DNA of 64,000 bases from JAEUOS01 sp040382235 (GTDB lineage Bacteria; Pseudomonadota; Gammaproteobacteria; Burkholderiales; JAEUOS01): NCBI GenBank assembly GCA_040382235.1, contig JBEIFV010000011.1, positions 8,419-72,418 on the forward strand. Reading direction: 5' to 3'. The number at the start of each line of letters is the position of its first letter. Within the stretch, counting starts at the first letter, position 1. The notes under the pieces are model-generated. The model saw only the letters and a list, made by a program, of their open reading frames with translations. It searched no databases and was not told the origin of the DNA. Shown one piece after another: positions 45,497 through 54,478 of this stretch. The position numbers and the translations under genes were made by a program.

Positions 45497-45970
45497 GCTT
45501 GGTCATCCGATTCCTTCGGTCAGAACCGCTATTCACAATTGCCGGGATCGGAAGGCTGAAGCCCAATCAATCCAAGTCAACGGCAAGTCTACCTCCGAGC
45601 GGCTGCGTTGGATAAGCGCGACCGGCCGGAACGGGTCGCCTGCCGTCCGACGGTGGCGATTAAGTCGTCTGGCCGGTGTCGGCCAAGAAGCTGTCGTTGA
45701 CAGCAAGAGTTGACCGCGTTGCCAGCGGACCACAGCATCATTCGGTGGTACCGGCACGACAGCGGTCTGCCATGAACCCTGCGGTGACGGACCGTCGACC
45801 GGGGGGCGTTGCTGCACGCTACGAACATGCGAATCATGAAAAACGGGCCCGGGCAGCATCGTCCGTCCGACGCGCGATAATCTCAGGCAACTCCGACGGC
45901 CATCGCGGATCCCGGTGACGGGCGCAGGACGCCTTTCCCGTGAGCGTCCAGACCCAACGAACGAAAAAAC
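45497..45970. other. Intergenic region upstream of GMC oxidoreductase gene
   Basis: No gene is supported. A 35-bp stretch near 45660-45695 resembles one near 44495-44530 (TCTGxCCGGTGTC then AGAAGCTG), on both sides of the broken binding-protein gene. No promoter was identified with confidence. Confidence 0.45.
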
Positions 45971-47638
45971 ATGGAAATCGAATTCTTGATCGTCGGCGGC
46001 GGGACCGCTGGTGCTGTTCTGGCGTCGCGCCTGTCCGAGAATCCCCGCTGTCGAGTCGTGCTGGTGGAGGCCGGCCAAGACATTGGTCCGGGCAGTGAAC
46101 CGGCCGATATCCGCGACCCTTTTCCGGCGGCAACGGTCAATCCGGAGTACTTCTGGAACGGCTTGTCGGCCTCCGCGAGGGATGGGGCGTTGCCGTCGCC
46201 CTACCCGCAGGCACGTGTTCTGGGTGGTGGTTCGAGCATCAACGGCATGATCGCATTGCGCGGCGTACCGTCCGACTACGCGCGCTGGGCGGATGCCGGC
46301 GCCGGGGATTTCTCGTGGGACACGGTCCTTCCCCGATTCCGGAAGATCGAGAACGATCGCGACCGGCAGGATGGAGAAGGCGGGTTGCACGCCATCTGTC
46401 GGACGCCCCGGGAGCAATGGCCGGCGTTCGTGGGTGCGATGGAAGCGGCGGCGCAGCGTGCCGGGCTGCCGTTGGTGCCCGACATCAACGAAGCGCCCGG
46501 CGACGGCTTTTTCCCCATGCCCAATGCCATCGACGCCGAGGCGCGCGTCACGACTCCGGGCTGCTACCTGACGACAGCCGTCAGGGCGCGGCCGAATCTC
46601 GAGATCCTCACCGATACGCAGGTGACCAGGCTGTGCATCGACGGCGGTTCTGTCTCAGGTGTCGAGGCGATCCGGGCAGGTTCGGCCGTTCAATTGCGCG
46701 CCACCCGCGTGATCGTTTCCGCCGGCGGAATCCATTCGCCCACGCTTTTGCTCAAGTCCGGGATCGGTCCGGCAGGTGAGTTGGCTTCGCTCGGCATCCA
46801 GCCGGCCCATGACCTGCCTGGCGTGGGGCGCAATTTGCAGAATCACCCGTACGTGTTCTTCGCACTCACGCTGCCGCGTGGCAAGCGCATGGATCCCCGG
46901 CTGCGGCGCTTCGCTCTCGCAGGCATGCGGTCGTCATCAGGGATGCCGGGCTGTGCGCCAAGTGATCTGTTCGGTTTCGTCGTCGGCCGGGTGAGCGGCG
47001 CATCGTATGGGCCGGATTTTGCCCTGGTAGGAAGCGCCCTTTACTCCCCGCAATCCCGCGGATCGGTCAGGCTCAGGAGTTCTGACCCGCTGGAAAACCC
47101 GGAGGTCAACTTCCGCTTCATGTCGGACCCTGCCGATCCGGCACGGATGGTCCTGGCAGCGCGACTGTCCGAGCGGTTGCTGCGGGATCCCGGCGTCGCT
47201 GCCCACTACCATGAAGCGTTTCTGCTTCCGGGCGCGCTGGCGATGAAACAGTTCAACCGGCCCGGGCCGGCCGGAAAGGTTCTCGCGATGGCGGCACAGG
47301 CCGCGGCCAACTCGCCGGCCTTTCTTCGCCGCGGCATCTTCAGCCGCGCATTCAAGAGTGGGGCGCCGGTCGCGCTGCGCGGCGGCGGGCGCGAGATTTC
47401 AGATCAGGAGATCCTGTCGTCGATCAGCCCGATGGGACACCCGGCCGGCACGTGCGCGATGGGCCGCGCGGAAGATCGGCTGTCGGTCGTCAATGAGCAA
47501 TTTCGTGTCCACGGCATCGAAAACCTGTTCGTGGCCGATGCCTCCGTGATGCCGGTCATTCCGAGTGCGAATACCAACCTACCGACAATCATGCTGGCCG
47601 AACTCGCTGCCGAGCGCATGGCGGCTTCGATGCGCTGA
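45971..47638 (+). CDS. GMC-family FAD oxidoreductase (choline/alcohol dehydrogenase-like)
   Basis: A 555-residue flavoprotein: dinucleotide-binding FLIVGGGTAGAVLASRLSE at the N-terminus, the GMC signature QARVLGGGSSINGMIALRG near residue 80, AGGIHSPTLLLKSGIGP near 260, and the C-terminal HPAGTCAMG (catalytic His) and NTNLPTIMLAE segments. The family oxidises alcohols or choline. No RBS is obvious, but the ATG starts the FAD motif directly. No neighbour reveals the substrate. Confidence 0.9.
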   Translation: MEIEFLIVGGGTAGAVLASRLSENPRCRVVLVEAGQDIGPGSEPADIRDPFPAATVNPEYFWNGLSASARDGALPSPYPQARVLGGGSSINGMIALRGVPSDYARWADAGAGDFSWDTVLPRFRKIENDRDRQDGEGGLHAICRTPREQWPAFVGAMEAAAQRAGLPLVPDINEAPGDGFFPMPNAIDAEARVTTPGCYLTTAVRARPNLEILTDTQVTRLCIDGGSVSGVEAIRAGSAVQLRATRVIVSAGGIHSPTLLLKSGIGPAGELASLGIQPAHDLPGVGRNLQNHPYVFFALTLPRGKRMDPRLRRFALAGMRSSSGMPGCAPSDLFGFVVGRVSGASYGPDFALVGSALYSPQSRGSVRLRSSDPLENPEVNFRFMSDPADPARMVLAARLSERLLRDPGVAAHYHEAFLLPGALAMKQFNRPGPAGKVLAMAAQAAANSPAFLRRGIFSRAFKSGAPVALRGGGREISDQEILSSISPMGHPAGTCAMGRAEDRLSVVNEQFRVHGIENLFVADASVMPVIPSANTNLPTIMLAELAAERMAASMR

Positions 47639-47650
47639 CCCGCTCATCGG

Positions 47651-47878
47651 TCAAGCAGCCATCAATCTCGCATGGGCGATTTCGCCGTCAAGAATTGCGC
47701 GTGCCTGACTTGATGAGAGCGTTGCGGTGCCGATCGTCTTGCCGTTCAAGGACATGAACTCGACTTCAAACGCCGTGCCGCCCGCGTAGACGTGCACCAC
47801 GGTTCCGATGTCGCCAGAGCGCACCGGCAAATCGGCCAGGTCCTGGAGAACCACGATTTGGTCGTGTTCGCGAATCAT
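47651..47878 (-). CDS. DUF4926 domain protein
   Basis: A 75-residue protein with the DUF4926 pattern: IREHDQIVVLQDLADLPVRSGDIGTVVHVYAGGTAFEVEFMSLNGKTIGT. Function unknown; such genes often occur in toxin-antitoxin-rich regions. The ATG at 47878 is preceded by GGAGG at a good distance. It is convergent with the GMC gene. Confidence 0.8.
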   Translation of the reverse strand: MIREHDQIVVLQDLADLPVRSGDIGTVVHVYAGGTAFEVEFMSLNGKTIGTATLSSSQARAILDGEIAHARLMAA

Positions 47879-47911
47879 GATCAACCTCCGCTACTGAAAA
47901 ATCCGGCGCGG

Positions 47912-48115
47912 TCACGTGATCAGCACCACCCGGAAATCATTGACGCTGGTACGCGTAGGCCCGGTTTGGATCAGGCCGCCAGCGGTCTCGAAAAATCCGA
48001 AGGCATCGTTGGCCGCCAGCAGCTTGTCGGCGCGCACGCCGCGCGCAACTGCAGTGGCCCACATCTCCGGGGACACCCAGGCGCCGGAACAGGCGGCGCT
48101 GGCCGAGGGGGACTT
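47912..48115 (-). pseudogene. C-terminal fragment of glycerate 2-kinase (TtuD/MOFRL type)
   Basis: The last 68 codons of this frame match the end of MOFRL glycerate 2-kinases: GAWVSPEMWATAVARGV, then LAANDAFGFFETAGGLIQTGPTRTSVNDFRVVLI. The similarity stops near 48115, just beside the start of the PIN gene at 48121, so the rest was lost, perhaps when the PIN gene was inserted. Confidence 0.7.
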
Positions 48116-48120
48116 GCGGC

Positions 48121-48573
48121 GTGCCGGGCTCCCTGTTTGATACCAGCGTGTGGCTCGCGGCGGCTTTTCCGACGCATTCGTTTCACGCAGAGGCACGGCA
48201 ATCCCTGCAACGGGCCAAGCCGGCTGAACCGGTGGTGTTTTGCCGCTCCGCCCAACAGAGTTTCCTGCGCCTGGCCTCGACGCCAACGCTGCTCAAAGCC
48301 TATGGCGCCACGGGCCTCACAAATCGTGATGCGCTGATTGCCGTGGACGCACCGACGCGGCTGCCGCAAGTGTGCGAGCGCGACGAGCCTCCCGGCACGT
48401 CCGCGCTGTGGCAGCGCATCGCTGCGCGTGACACTGCCTCGCCCAAGGTGTGGATGGACGCCTATCTCGCCGCCTTCGCCATCAGCGGCGGTTTGCGCCT
48501 GGTTTCACTCGATCATGACTTCAGGAACTTCGTACCGCACGGCCTTGATCTGGATCTGCTTTTGGATTCCTGA
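48121..48573 (+). CDS. PIN-domain toxin (orphan)
   Basis: A 150-residue PIN protein: GSLFDTSVWLAAAFPTHSFHAEA at the start, a central TGLTNRDAL region, and KVWMDAYLAAFAISGGLRLVSLDHDFRNF at the end, the acidic triad layout of VapC. It starts with GTG at 48121. No antitoxin gene precedes it: the sequence before is a glycerate kinase fragment on the other strand. The small gene after it might serve. Confidence 0.78.
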   Translation: MPGSLFDTSVWLAAAFPTHSFHAEARQSLQRAKPAEPVVFCRSAQQSFLRLASTPTLLKAYGATGLTNRDALIAVDAPTRLPQVCERDEPPGTSALWQRIAARDTASPKVWMDAYLAAFAISGGLRLVSLDHDFRNFVPHGLDLDLLLDS

Positions 48574-48588
48574 TGGCGGAAGAAAGCG

Positions 48589-48810
48589 GTGGCGGCGGAA
48601 AATGTGGACATGAACCAGGCCTTGGAAATCGCACTGGCTGAAAAACAGTCGGCGCGCGCGGCGGCGGCGTTTTTCGCGGCCCGCGCGGCCAAGGGCAATA
48701 GCGGGCGTGCTTTGGATCTGCTGGAAAAGGCCGGCAGCGCCGTGCCTGAAGAGCAGGCGCTACGACAGTCGCCAAAGCCGCCGCGCCGCCGCAAGGCTGA
48801 AACAGCGTGA
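48589..48810 (+). CDS. Small Ala-rich hypothetical protein
   Basis: A 73-residue protein, GTG start, composed mainly of Ala, Lys and Arg. No family recognised. It begins 15 bp after the orphan PIN toxin stop, so it could be an unrecognised antitoxin or part of a passenger. The start codon and the coding nature are both uncertain. Confidence 0.35.
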   Translation: MAAENVDMNQALEIALAEKQSARAAAAFFAARAAKGNSGRALDLLEKAGSAVPEEQALRQSPKPPRRRKAETA

Positions 48811-48836
48811 TTGCTGACTGGGACTTTCGGTATAAT
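48811..48836 (+). promoter_or_regulatory. Promoter of the AbrB/PIN operon
   Basis: A TATAAT -10 hexamer at 48831-48836 is preceded by TTGCTG at 48811-48816 (14-bp spacer, shorter than ideal). It lies 30 bp before the antitoxin ATG in an AT-rich island that contrasts with the surrounding GC-rich DNA. Confidence 0.5.
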
Positions 48837-48866
48837 GACAGATTTACACAACAATGTCTTTTTATC

Positions 48867-49115
48867 ATGATATCAATGAAAATGTCAGAAGGTGGCCGTG
48901 TCGTCATTCCGGTGGAGATTCGCCGGAAACTCGGCCTCAAGGACGGTGATACCGTGCTGTGGGAGATGGCAGAGGGTGAGGCGCGCCTGACCACCAAAGC
49001 CGCGCGCATCCGCCGCGCGCAGGACTTGGTGCGCCTGCATGTGCCGGCCGGCACCTCGCTCGCCGAAGAATTGATCTCGGAGCGGCGGCGAGAAGCCAGC
49101 GGAGGGGATGCGTGA
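48867..49115 (+). CDS. AbrB/MazE-type antitoxin
   Basis: An 82-residue swapped-hairpin AbrB protein: MKMSEGGRVVIPVEIRRKLGLKDGDTVLWEMAEGEARLTTK is the DNA-binding domain, followed by a charged helix to bind the toxin. There are several ATGs at 48867-48882. It overlaps the PIN toxin by 4 bp (GTGA). Typical VapB of the AbrB type. Confidence 0.87.
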   Translation: MISMKMSEGGRVVIPVEIRRKLGLKDGDTVLWEMAEGEARLTTKAARIRRAQDLVRLHVPAGTSLAEELISERRREASGGDA

Positions 49116-49513
49116 CGCTCGCGTGCGTGCTGGATGCCTCCGCGGTACTGGCATTGCTGCAGGCGGAGCCCTGCTCGGATGCGGTGTTGTCACGTATCGA
49201 GCAAGGTGCTTGCTGCATCTCCGCGGTGAATGTCACCGAAGTGCTGACACGCCTGATCGACCGTGGCATGAGCGGCCATGATGCCGAAGCCGCATTCGAC
49301 GCGCTGGAACTGGCGGTTTGGGCATTCGACGATGCTGCGGCGCGTGCCTGCGCCGCATTGCGTCCGGCATCGCGCGCGTTCGGCCTTTCAATCGGCGACC
49401 GCGCCTGTCTGGCGCTGGCGCGGTCGCAGAAACTGCCCGCGCTGACGGCGGACCGCGCCTGGGCGCAACTTGACTGCGGCGTGGTCATCGAGCAGATCCG
49501 GCCTGGCGTTTGA
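49112..49513 (+). CDS. PIN-domain VapC toxin
   Basis: A 133-residue PIN domain: VLDASAVLALLQAEP, AVNVTEVLTRLIDRG, and SIGDRACLALARSQKLPALTADRAW at the end hold the conserved acidic residues. The GTG start overlaps the antitoxin stop. Together with the AbrB-type antitoxin it forms a complete VapBC pair. Confidence 0.9.
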   Translation: MTLACVLDASAVLALLQAEPCSDAVLSRIEQGACCISAVNVTEVLTRLIDRGMSGHDAEAAFDALELAVWAFDDAAARACAALRPASRAFGLSIGDRACLALARSQKLPALTADRAWAQLDCGVVIEQIRPGV

Positions 49514-49850
49514 GCGGCAATGGCCGACGGATCAGTCGCGGGCGTCAGCTCGCATGACGGCAAGCATCACCCGCGATGAGTCTCAAGATTTCCCGGCATG
49601 CACCCGGAGAAAAATCAAGCAGGCCGGTTTTGGTCGGTGAATTGAAGCACCTTGCCCCAAGGTCAAGGCAGGGTCAGCGCGTCGCCTTCGGGCGGTTGAT
49701 GGCGCGCAAAGTCGATCTTGTCTATCGTCATGATCTCGCGCAGCCCGGTTTCGTTAGCCTGGCGGATCAGCACGCGCGCCCCGCCGGTGACGCATTTGTA
49801 AGACACTGCGAATCCCTCGCTACCCTTGCACTTTTCGGAGCATCACCGCA
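49514..49850. other. Intergenic region upstream of ModA-like gene
   Basis: No gene is convincing. A short minus-strand frame (about 49664-49800) resembles nothing certain. GC content is moderate. It separates the toxin-antitoxin zone from the transporter-like gene. Confidence 0.45.
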
Positions 49851-50543
49851 ATGGCTTCAACCCCGATCAAGGTCATGACTTCCCTGGCCACCAAAGAATT
49901 TCTCTCCGAGTACCTGGCGCACTACCAGGCGGCCAGCGGCCAGGCCCTGGCCTATGAGAACGCCGGCGGCGTCGAGATCGCCCGGCGGGCGCGTGCCGGC
50001 GAAGCCTTTGACGTGGTCGTTCTGGCGTCCGCCGTCATCGATGCCTTGCTGGCCGAAGGCAAGCTGATCGCCGGCAGCAAGGTCGATGTGGTGAAGTCGA
50101 GCGCTGCCGTGGCCGTTCCGACCGGCGCACCCAGGCCCGACATCGGCACCGAAGAAGCGCTCAAGCGCGCGATTCTGGCTGCGCCCAGTGTCTGCTATTC
50201 CACCGGCCCCTCCGGTGTCTACCTGGAAAAGTTGTTCGCCCAGTGGGGCATCGCCGAGGCCATCAAGGCCAAGCTGGTGGTGGCCCCTCCAGGAGTGCCG
50301 GTCGGCTCGCTGCTGGCTGCGGCCAAGGCGGCACTCGGCTTTCAGCAGCTCTCCGAGCTGATTCACATGGCCGGTATCGATGTGGTGGGGCCCTTGCCGG
50401 CCAGCGTGCAGTTGATCACCACCTTTTCCGCCGGCATTTCGACCACCTGCGGGCAGGTCGATGCAACACGCAAACTGCTGGCCGGCATGGCATCGGCTGA
50501 AGCAACGCCAGCCAAGCGCAAACACGGCCTGGAACCTGCTTGA
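49851..50543 (+). CDS. ModA-like extracytoplasmic substrate-binding protein without signal peptide
   Basis: The 230-residue protein has the type 2 periplasmic-binding fold of molybdate-binding ModA: VMTSLATKEFLSEYLAHYQAASG, GEAFDVVVLASAVIDALLAEGKL, VAVPTGAPRPDIGT and YSTGPSGVYLEKLFAQWGI. It starts directly with the fold and lacks a signal peptide, so it may be cytoplasmic or the true start may lie elsewhere. No modB or modC is adjacent. Confidence 0.75.
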   Translation: MASTPIKVMTSLATKEFLSEYLAHYQAASGQALAYENAGGVEIARRARAGEAFDVVVLASAVIDALLAEGKLIAGSKVDVVKSSAAVAVPTGAPRPDIGTEEALKRAILAAPSVCYSTGPSGVYLEKLFAQWGIAEAIKAKLVVAPPGVPVGSLLAAAKAALGFQQLSELIHMAGIDVVGPLPASVQLITTFSAGISTTCGQVDATRKLLAGMASAEATPAKRKHGLEPA

Positions 50544-50793
50544 CAAGCCATTGCCGCGCACACGCGCCGACCCGTGTCGCCCGCGATAGCGAGCCGCCAA
50601 GACTCGCTCCCGGAGCCACACTTGATTCCTGTTTCGTCAAAAGAAGAGCCATTCGCCGTTGTGGGAAAGAGGCGCAAGCGAGAGTGATTCATGTATGCTG
50701 AGTTGCAATACACAGCGTTCCTGGAATGTGTTTTTCGATTGAAGTGATTCTGTAATCGGCAGCTGCGGTTGCACGTTCTCAAAGGAATTGGCG

Positions 50794-52920
50794 ATGGAAC
50801 GTTCTTTCAAGGAAGAAGTAAAGCTCCTCAAACTGGGGAAGGGTGACACCTTTCACGGCGAAGGCATTCTGGCGGTGACCAAGGCCTTGCTGCAGTCGGG
50901 GGTGTCATATGTCGGCGGCTACCAGGGCGCGCCGATCTCGCACCTGATCGATGTGCTGGCCGATGCCAGCGAGTTCATGAAGGAACTCGGCATCCATTTC
51001 GAGGCCAACGCATCGGAAGCCGGCGCCGCCGCGATGCTGGGCGCCTCGATCAATTATCCGATGCGCGGCGCGGTGACCTGGAAGTCGACCGTGGGCACCA
51101 ATGTGGCCTCCGACGCGCTGGCCAACCTGGCCTCGTCCGGCGTCAAGGGCGGTGCGGTGATCATCATCGGCGAGGATTACGGCGAGGGCTCCTCGATCAT
51201 GCAGGAGCGCAGCCACGCCTTTGCGATGAAGTCGCAGATGTGGCTGCTCGATCCGCGCCCCAACCTGCCCTCGATCGTCAACGCGGTCGAGAAGGCATTC
51301 GAGCTTTCCGAAGCTTCGAGCACGCCGGTGTTCGTCGAGCTGCGCATCCGCGCCTGCCATGTGCATGGCTCGTTTGAATGCAAGGACAACGTGGAGGCGA
51401 AGATTTCGCGCAATGCGCTGCTGCAGGAGCCGGTGTTCGAATACGCCAACATCGTGCTGCCGCCCTCCTCCTACGCACAGGAAAAGCACAAGATCGAGCA
51501 CCGCTGGCCGGCCGCGGTCGAATTCATCAAGCGCGAAAAGTTGAACGAAACCTTCGACGGGCCGCTCTCCGACATCGGCATCGTGTTGCAGGGCGGCATG
51601 TACAACGCGGTGATCCGCGCGCTGCAGCAACTGAACCTGGCCGATGCCTTCGGCGCCACCCAGGTGCCGCTGTACGTGATGAATGTGACCTATCCCTTGA
51701 TTCCGGACGAGCTCTCCGCCTTCTGTGCCGGCAAGCGCTCGGTGCTGATGATCGAGGAAGGGCAGCCGAATTTCATCGAGGATGCGCTGCATGCGATTTT
51801 GCGCAAAGCAGATATCCAGACCAAGGTGTACGGCAAGGATGTGCTGCCGATGGCCGGTGAATACACCGGCGAGGTGATGCTGGCGGGCCTTTCCAAATAC
51901 ATTGCCAATGCCGCACCGCGCGGCCTTGACGCGACGCCGATCGCCGCCGCGCCCGAGGTGCTCGTGGCGAACAAGCAAAAGGCGCTCGCGCTGATGGGCG
52001 GTGCCGTGCCCAACCGGCCGCCGGGCTTTTGCGTCGGTTGCCCGGAACGTCCGGTGTTCTCGGCCATGAAACTGCTGGAGCGCGAAGCCGGCGGCTACCA
52101 TGTCTCGGCCGACATCGGCTGCCATTTGTTTTCTTCGCTGCCGCCTTTCAACATCGGCAATACCGTGCTGGGCTATGGCCTGGGGCTGGCCAGCAACTCG
52201 GCGATCGGCCCCTTGTTCGCCAAGCGCAGCATCACCGTGATGGGTGACGGCGGCTTCTGGCACAACGGCTTGTCGTCCGGCGTGTCCAACGCGGTGTTCA
52301 ACAACGACGACGGTATTCTGGTGATCATGAAAAACGGCTACACCTCGGCCACCGGCACCCAGGAAGTGCCCTCGAGCCCGCATCAAAGCCAGGAGCATCG
52401 GGCCACCGACATGGGCATCGAACGCACCTTGACCGGCATGGGCATCAAGTGGATGAAGACCGTAGACAACTACAAGGTCGCCAATACGCTGACCGTGCTG
52501 CGCGATGCGATGACCAGCCCGTTCAAGGGGCTCAAGGTGATCATCGCCGAAGGCGAATGCATGCTCGAGCAGCAGCGCCGTATCAAACCGATCAACGCCG
52601 AAAAAATGAGGCGCGGCGAGCGCGTGGTGCGGGTGCGCTACGGTGTCGATGAAGACACCTGCACCGGCGACCACTCCTGCATCCGCCTCTCCGGCTGCCC
52701 CTCGCTCACCATCAAGGATTCGACCGACCCCTTGAAGGTCGACCCGGTGGCGCATGTCAACAACAACTGCGTCGGCTGCGGCCTGTGCGGCGAAGTGGCG
52801 CATGCGGCGGTATTGTGCCCCTCGTTCTTTCGTGCCGAAATCGTGCAAAACACCGGCTGGTGGGACCGCTTCAAGGCAAAGTTACGCAGCGCGGTGATCG
52901 GCGCGCTGCAACCGGCATGA
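50794..52920 (+). CDS. iorA: Indolepyruvate:ferredoxin oxidoreductase, alpha subunit (IorA)
   Basis: A TPP enzyme that oxidatively decarboxylates aryl pyruvates to aryl-acetyl-CoA. The 708-residue protein has an N-terminal pyrimidine-binding domain (GYQGAPISHLIDVLADA, HFEANASEAGAAAMLGAS), a central TPP domain (GCPERPVFSAM, GDGGFWHNG, NNDDGILVIMKNG) and a C-terminal ferredoxin domain with CTGDHSCIRLSGCPS and CVGCGLCGEVAHAAVLCP. The ATG at 50794 has AAAGGA upstream. The stop overlaps iorB (ATGA). Confidence 0.92.
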   Translation: MERSFKEEVKLLKLGKGDTFHGEGILAVTKALLQSGVSYVGGYQGAPISHLIDVLADASEFMKELGIHFEANASEAGAAAMLGASINYPMRGAVTWKSTVGTNVASDALANLASSGVKGGAVIIIGEDYGEGSSIMQERSHAFAMKSQMWLLDPRPNLPSIVNAVEKAFELSEASSTPVFVELRIRACHVHGSFECKDNVEAKISRNALLQEPVFEYANIVLPPSSYAQEKHKIEHRWPAAVEFIKREKLNETFDGPLSDIGIVLQGGMYNAVIRALQQLNLADAFGATQVPLYVMNVTYPLIPDELSAFCAGKRSVLMIEEGQPNFIEDALHAILRKADIQTKVYGKDVLPMAGEYTGEVMLAGLSKYIANAAPRGLDATPIAAAPEVLVANKQKALALMGGAVPNRPPGFCVGCPERPVFSAMKLLEREAGGYHVSADIGCHLFSSLPPFNIGNTVLGYGLGLASNSAIGPLFAKRSITVMGDGGFWHNGLSSGVSNAVFNNDDGILVIMKNGYTSATGTQEVPSSPHQSQEHRATDMGIERTLTGMGIKWMKTVDNYKVANTLTVLRDAMTSPFKGLKVIIAEGECMLEQQRRIKPINAEKMRRGERVVRVRYGVDEDTCTGDHSCIRLSGCPSLTIKDSTDPLKVDPVAHVNNNCVGCGLCGEVAHAAVLCPSFFRAEIVQNTGWWDRFKAKLRSAVIGALQPA

Positions 52921-54455
52921 ACGACAAACCCATCACCATCCTGATCGCCGCGCTCGGCGGCGAAGGCGGCGGCGTACTGGCCGACTGGCTGCGCGACGCC
53001 GGCACCGCCGCCGGCTTGCCGGTGCAGAGCACCTCCATTCCCGGCGTGGCACAACGCACCGGCGCCACCACCTATTACCTGGAGATCTTTCCCACACCCT
53101 GGGCGCAACTGGCCGGCAAGCGCCCGGTGCTGGCACTCACCCCCACGCCGGGAAATGTCGATTTGATGGTGGCCTCCGAACTGGTCGAAGCCGGTCGCGC
53201 GCTGCAAAACGGCTGGGTCACCCAGCGCACCACGCTGATCGCCTCCAGCCACCGCATCTACGCCACCATCGAAAAAATGCCGATGGCCGACGGCCGCTTC
53301 GAGAGCCAGCGCATCCTGGACGCCGCACCGCAACTGGCCGGCCGCGCCGTGCTGTTCGACATGGCCGAAGCCGCGCAACAAGCCGGCACGGTGATCTCGG
53401 CGGTGATGTTCGGCGCGATGGCAGGCTCGGGCAAGCTGCCGCTCTCACGAGCCATGTGCGAGGAGGCGATCAAGGCTTCCGGCAAGGGCGTGGAAGCGAG
53501 CCTGCGCGGGTTTGGTGCCGGGTTCAATGCCGCGGTCAGCGACAGCGCCATCGCCACCGCGAACACGAAGCCGGCGGCTTCCAGCCCGGGTACCGATCCC
53601 ACAGCACAAGGGTTCCCGCAACATGCCCACCACCTGATCAGCGAAGGCATCAAGCGCCTCGCCGATTACCAGGACGCCGCCTACGTCAAGCTCTACCTCG
53701 AACGCCTGAAGCCGATCGCGCACCATGACGCGCAAATCGGCAAGCTCACCGCTGAAACCGCACGTTACCTGGCGCTGTGGATGAGCTTCGAAGACCTGAT
53801 CCGCGTGGCCGACCTCAAAACCCGCAAGAGCCGCTTCGCCCGCGTGCGCGACGAAGTGCGCGCCAAGCCGGAAGAACCGATCCACATCATCGAATTCTTG
53901 AAGCCGGGCTTAGACGAAATCACCGGCATGCTGCCGCCCGCCATGGCCAAGAGCGTCCACGCCTGGGCGGTGAAACGCGGCTGGGAGCACAAACTCTCGA
54001 TCGGCATGCACATCAAGACCAACTCGATTGTGGGCTTCGCCATGCTGCGCACGGTGGCCGGCATGCGCTTCTGGCGCCGCCGCACCGCGCGCTTTGCCGA
54101 GGAGCAGAAACTGATCGAACGCTGGCTCTCCGCGATCGTCAAGGCCGCGCAAACCAGCCCGCGCCTGGCCTACGAGATCGCCCTCACCGCACGCCTGATC
54201 AAGGGCTATGGCGACACCAACAAGCGCGGCAAGGCCAACTTTGGGCGCATCTTTGACAACCTGGTTGAGGGGTCGGCCGTGGCTGGCGACGAAGCGAAAG
54301 CGGATGCCATTTTCGCGGCGCGTGAAGCGGCGCTGGCGGACCCGGAAGGGAAGAATCTCGATCGCGCGTTAGGCAAGCACGGCATCGCACCGCAGCCGGT
54401 ACGGGAAGTGCCGATCCGCTTTGTGAAGGATGCGGTGCGCAAGGCGGCGCAATAG
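52917..54455 (+). CDS. iorB: Indolepyruvate:ferredoxin oxidoreductase, beta subunit with DUF6537-like extension (IorB)
   Basis: The beta subunit binds the acetyl-CoA end of the reaction. Its first 190 residues are a standard gamma-domain-like part (LIAALGGEGGGVLADWLRDAG, QSTSIPGVAQRTGATTYYLE, GNVDLMVASELVEAGRAL). The remaining 320 residues form a long C-terminal region (YVKLYLERLKPIAHHD, ALWMSFEDLIRVADLKT) found in the long IorB of proteobacteria. The ATG overlaps iorA stop at 52917-52920. The pair could process phenylpyruvate or indolepyruvate. Confidence 0.9.
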   Translation: MNDKPITILIAALGGEGGGVLADWLRDAGTAAGLPVQSTSIPGVAQRTGATTYYLEIFPTPWAQLAGKRPVLALTPTPGNVDLMVASELVEAGRALQNGWVTQRTTLIASSHRIYATIEKMPMADGRFESQRILDAAPQLAGRAVLFDMAEAAQQAGTVISAVMFGAMAGSGKLPLSRAMCEEAIKASGKGVEASLRGFGAGFNAAVSDSAIATANTKPAASSPGTDPTAQGFPQHAHHLISEGIKRLADYQDAAYVKLYLERLKPIAHHDAQIGKLTAETARYLALWMSFEDLIRVADLKTRKSRFARVRDEVRAKPEEPIHIIEFLKPGLDEITGMLPPAMAKSVHAWAVKRGWEHKLSIGMHIKTNSIVGFAMLRTVAGMRFWRRRTARFAEEQKLIERWLSAIVKAAQTSPRLAYEIALTARLIKGYGDTNKRGKANFGRIFDNLVEGSAVAGDEAKADAIFAAREAALADPEGKNLDRALGKHGIAPQPVREVPIRFVKDAVRKAAQ

Positions 54456-54478
54456 AGCCGCAACGGCGGCGGGGTCCG

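Noticed and set aside
49664..49800. Short minus-strand frame as a PIN toxin tail
   Set aside because: The resemblance to PIN C-termini is too weak and no upstream domain is present.
50905..52848. Long open frame on the minus strand (647 codons)
   Set aside because: It is the antisense shadow of iorA in high-GC sequence; no domain is recognisable in it.
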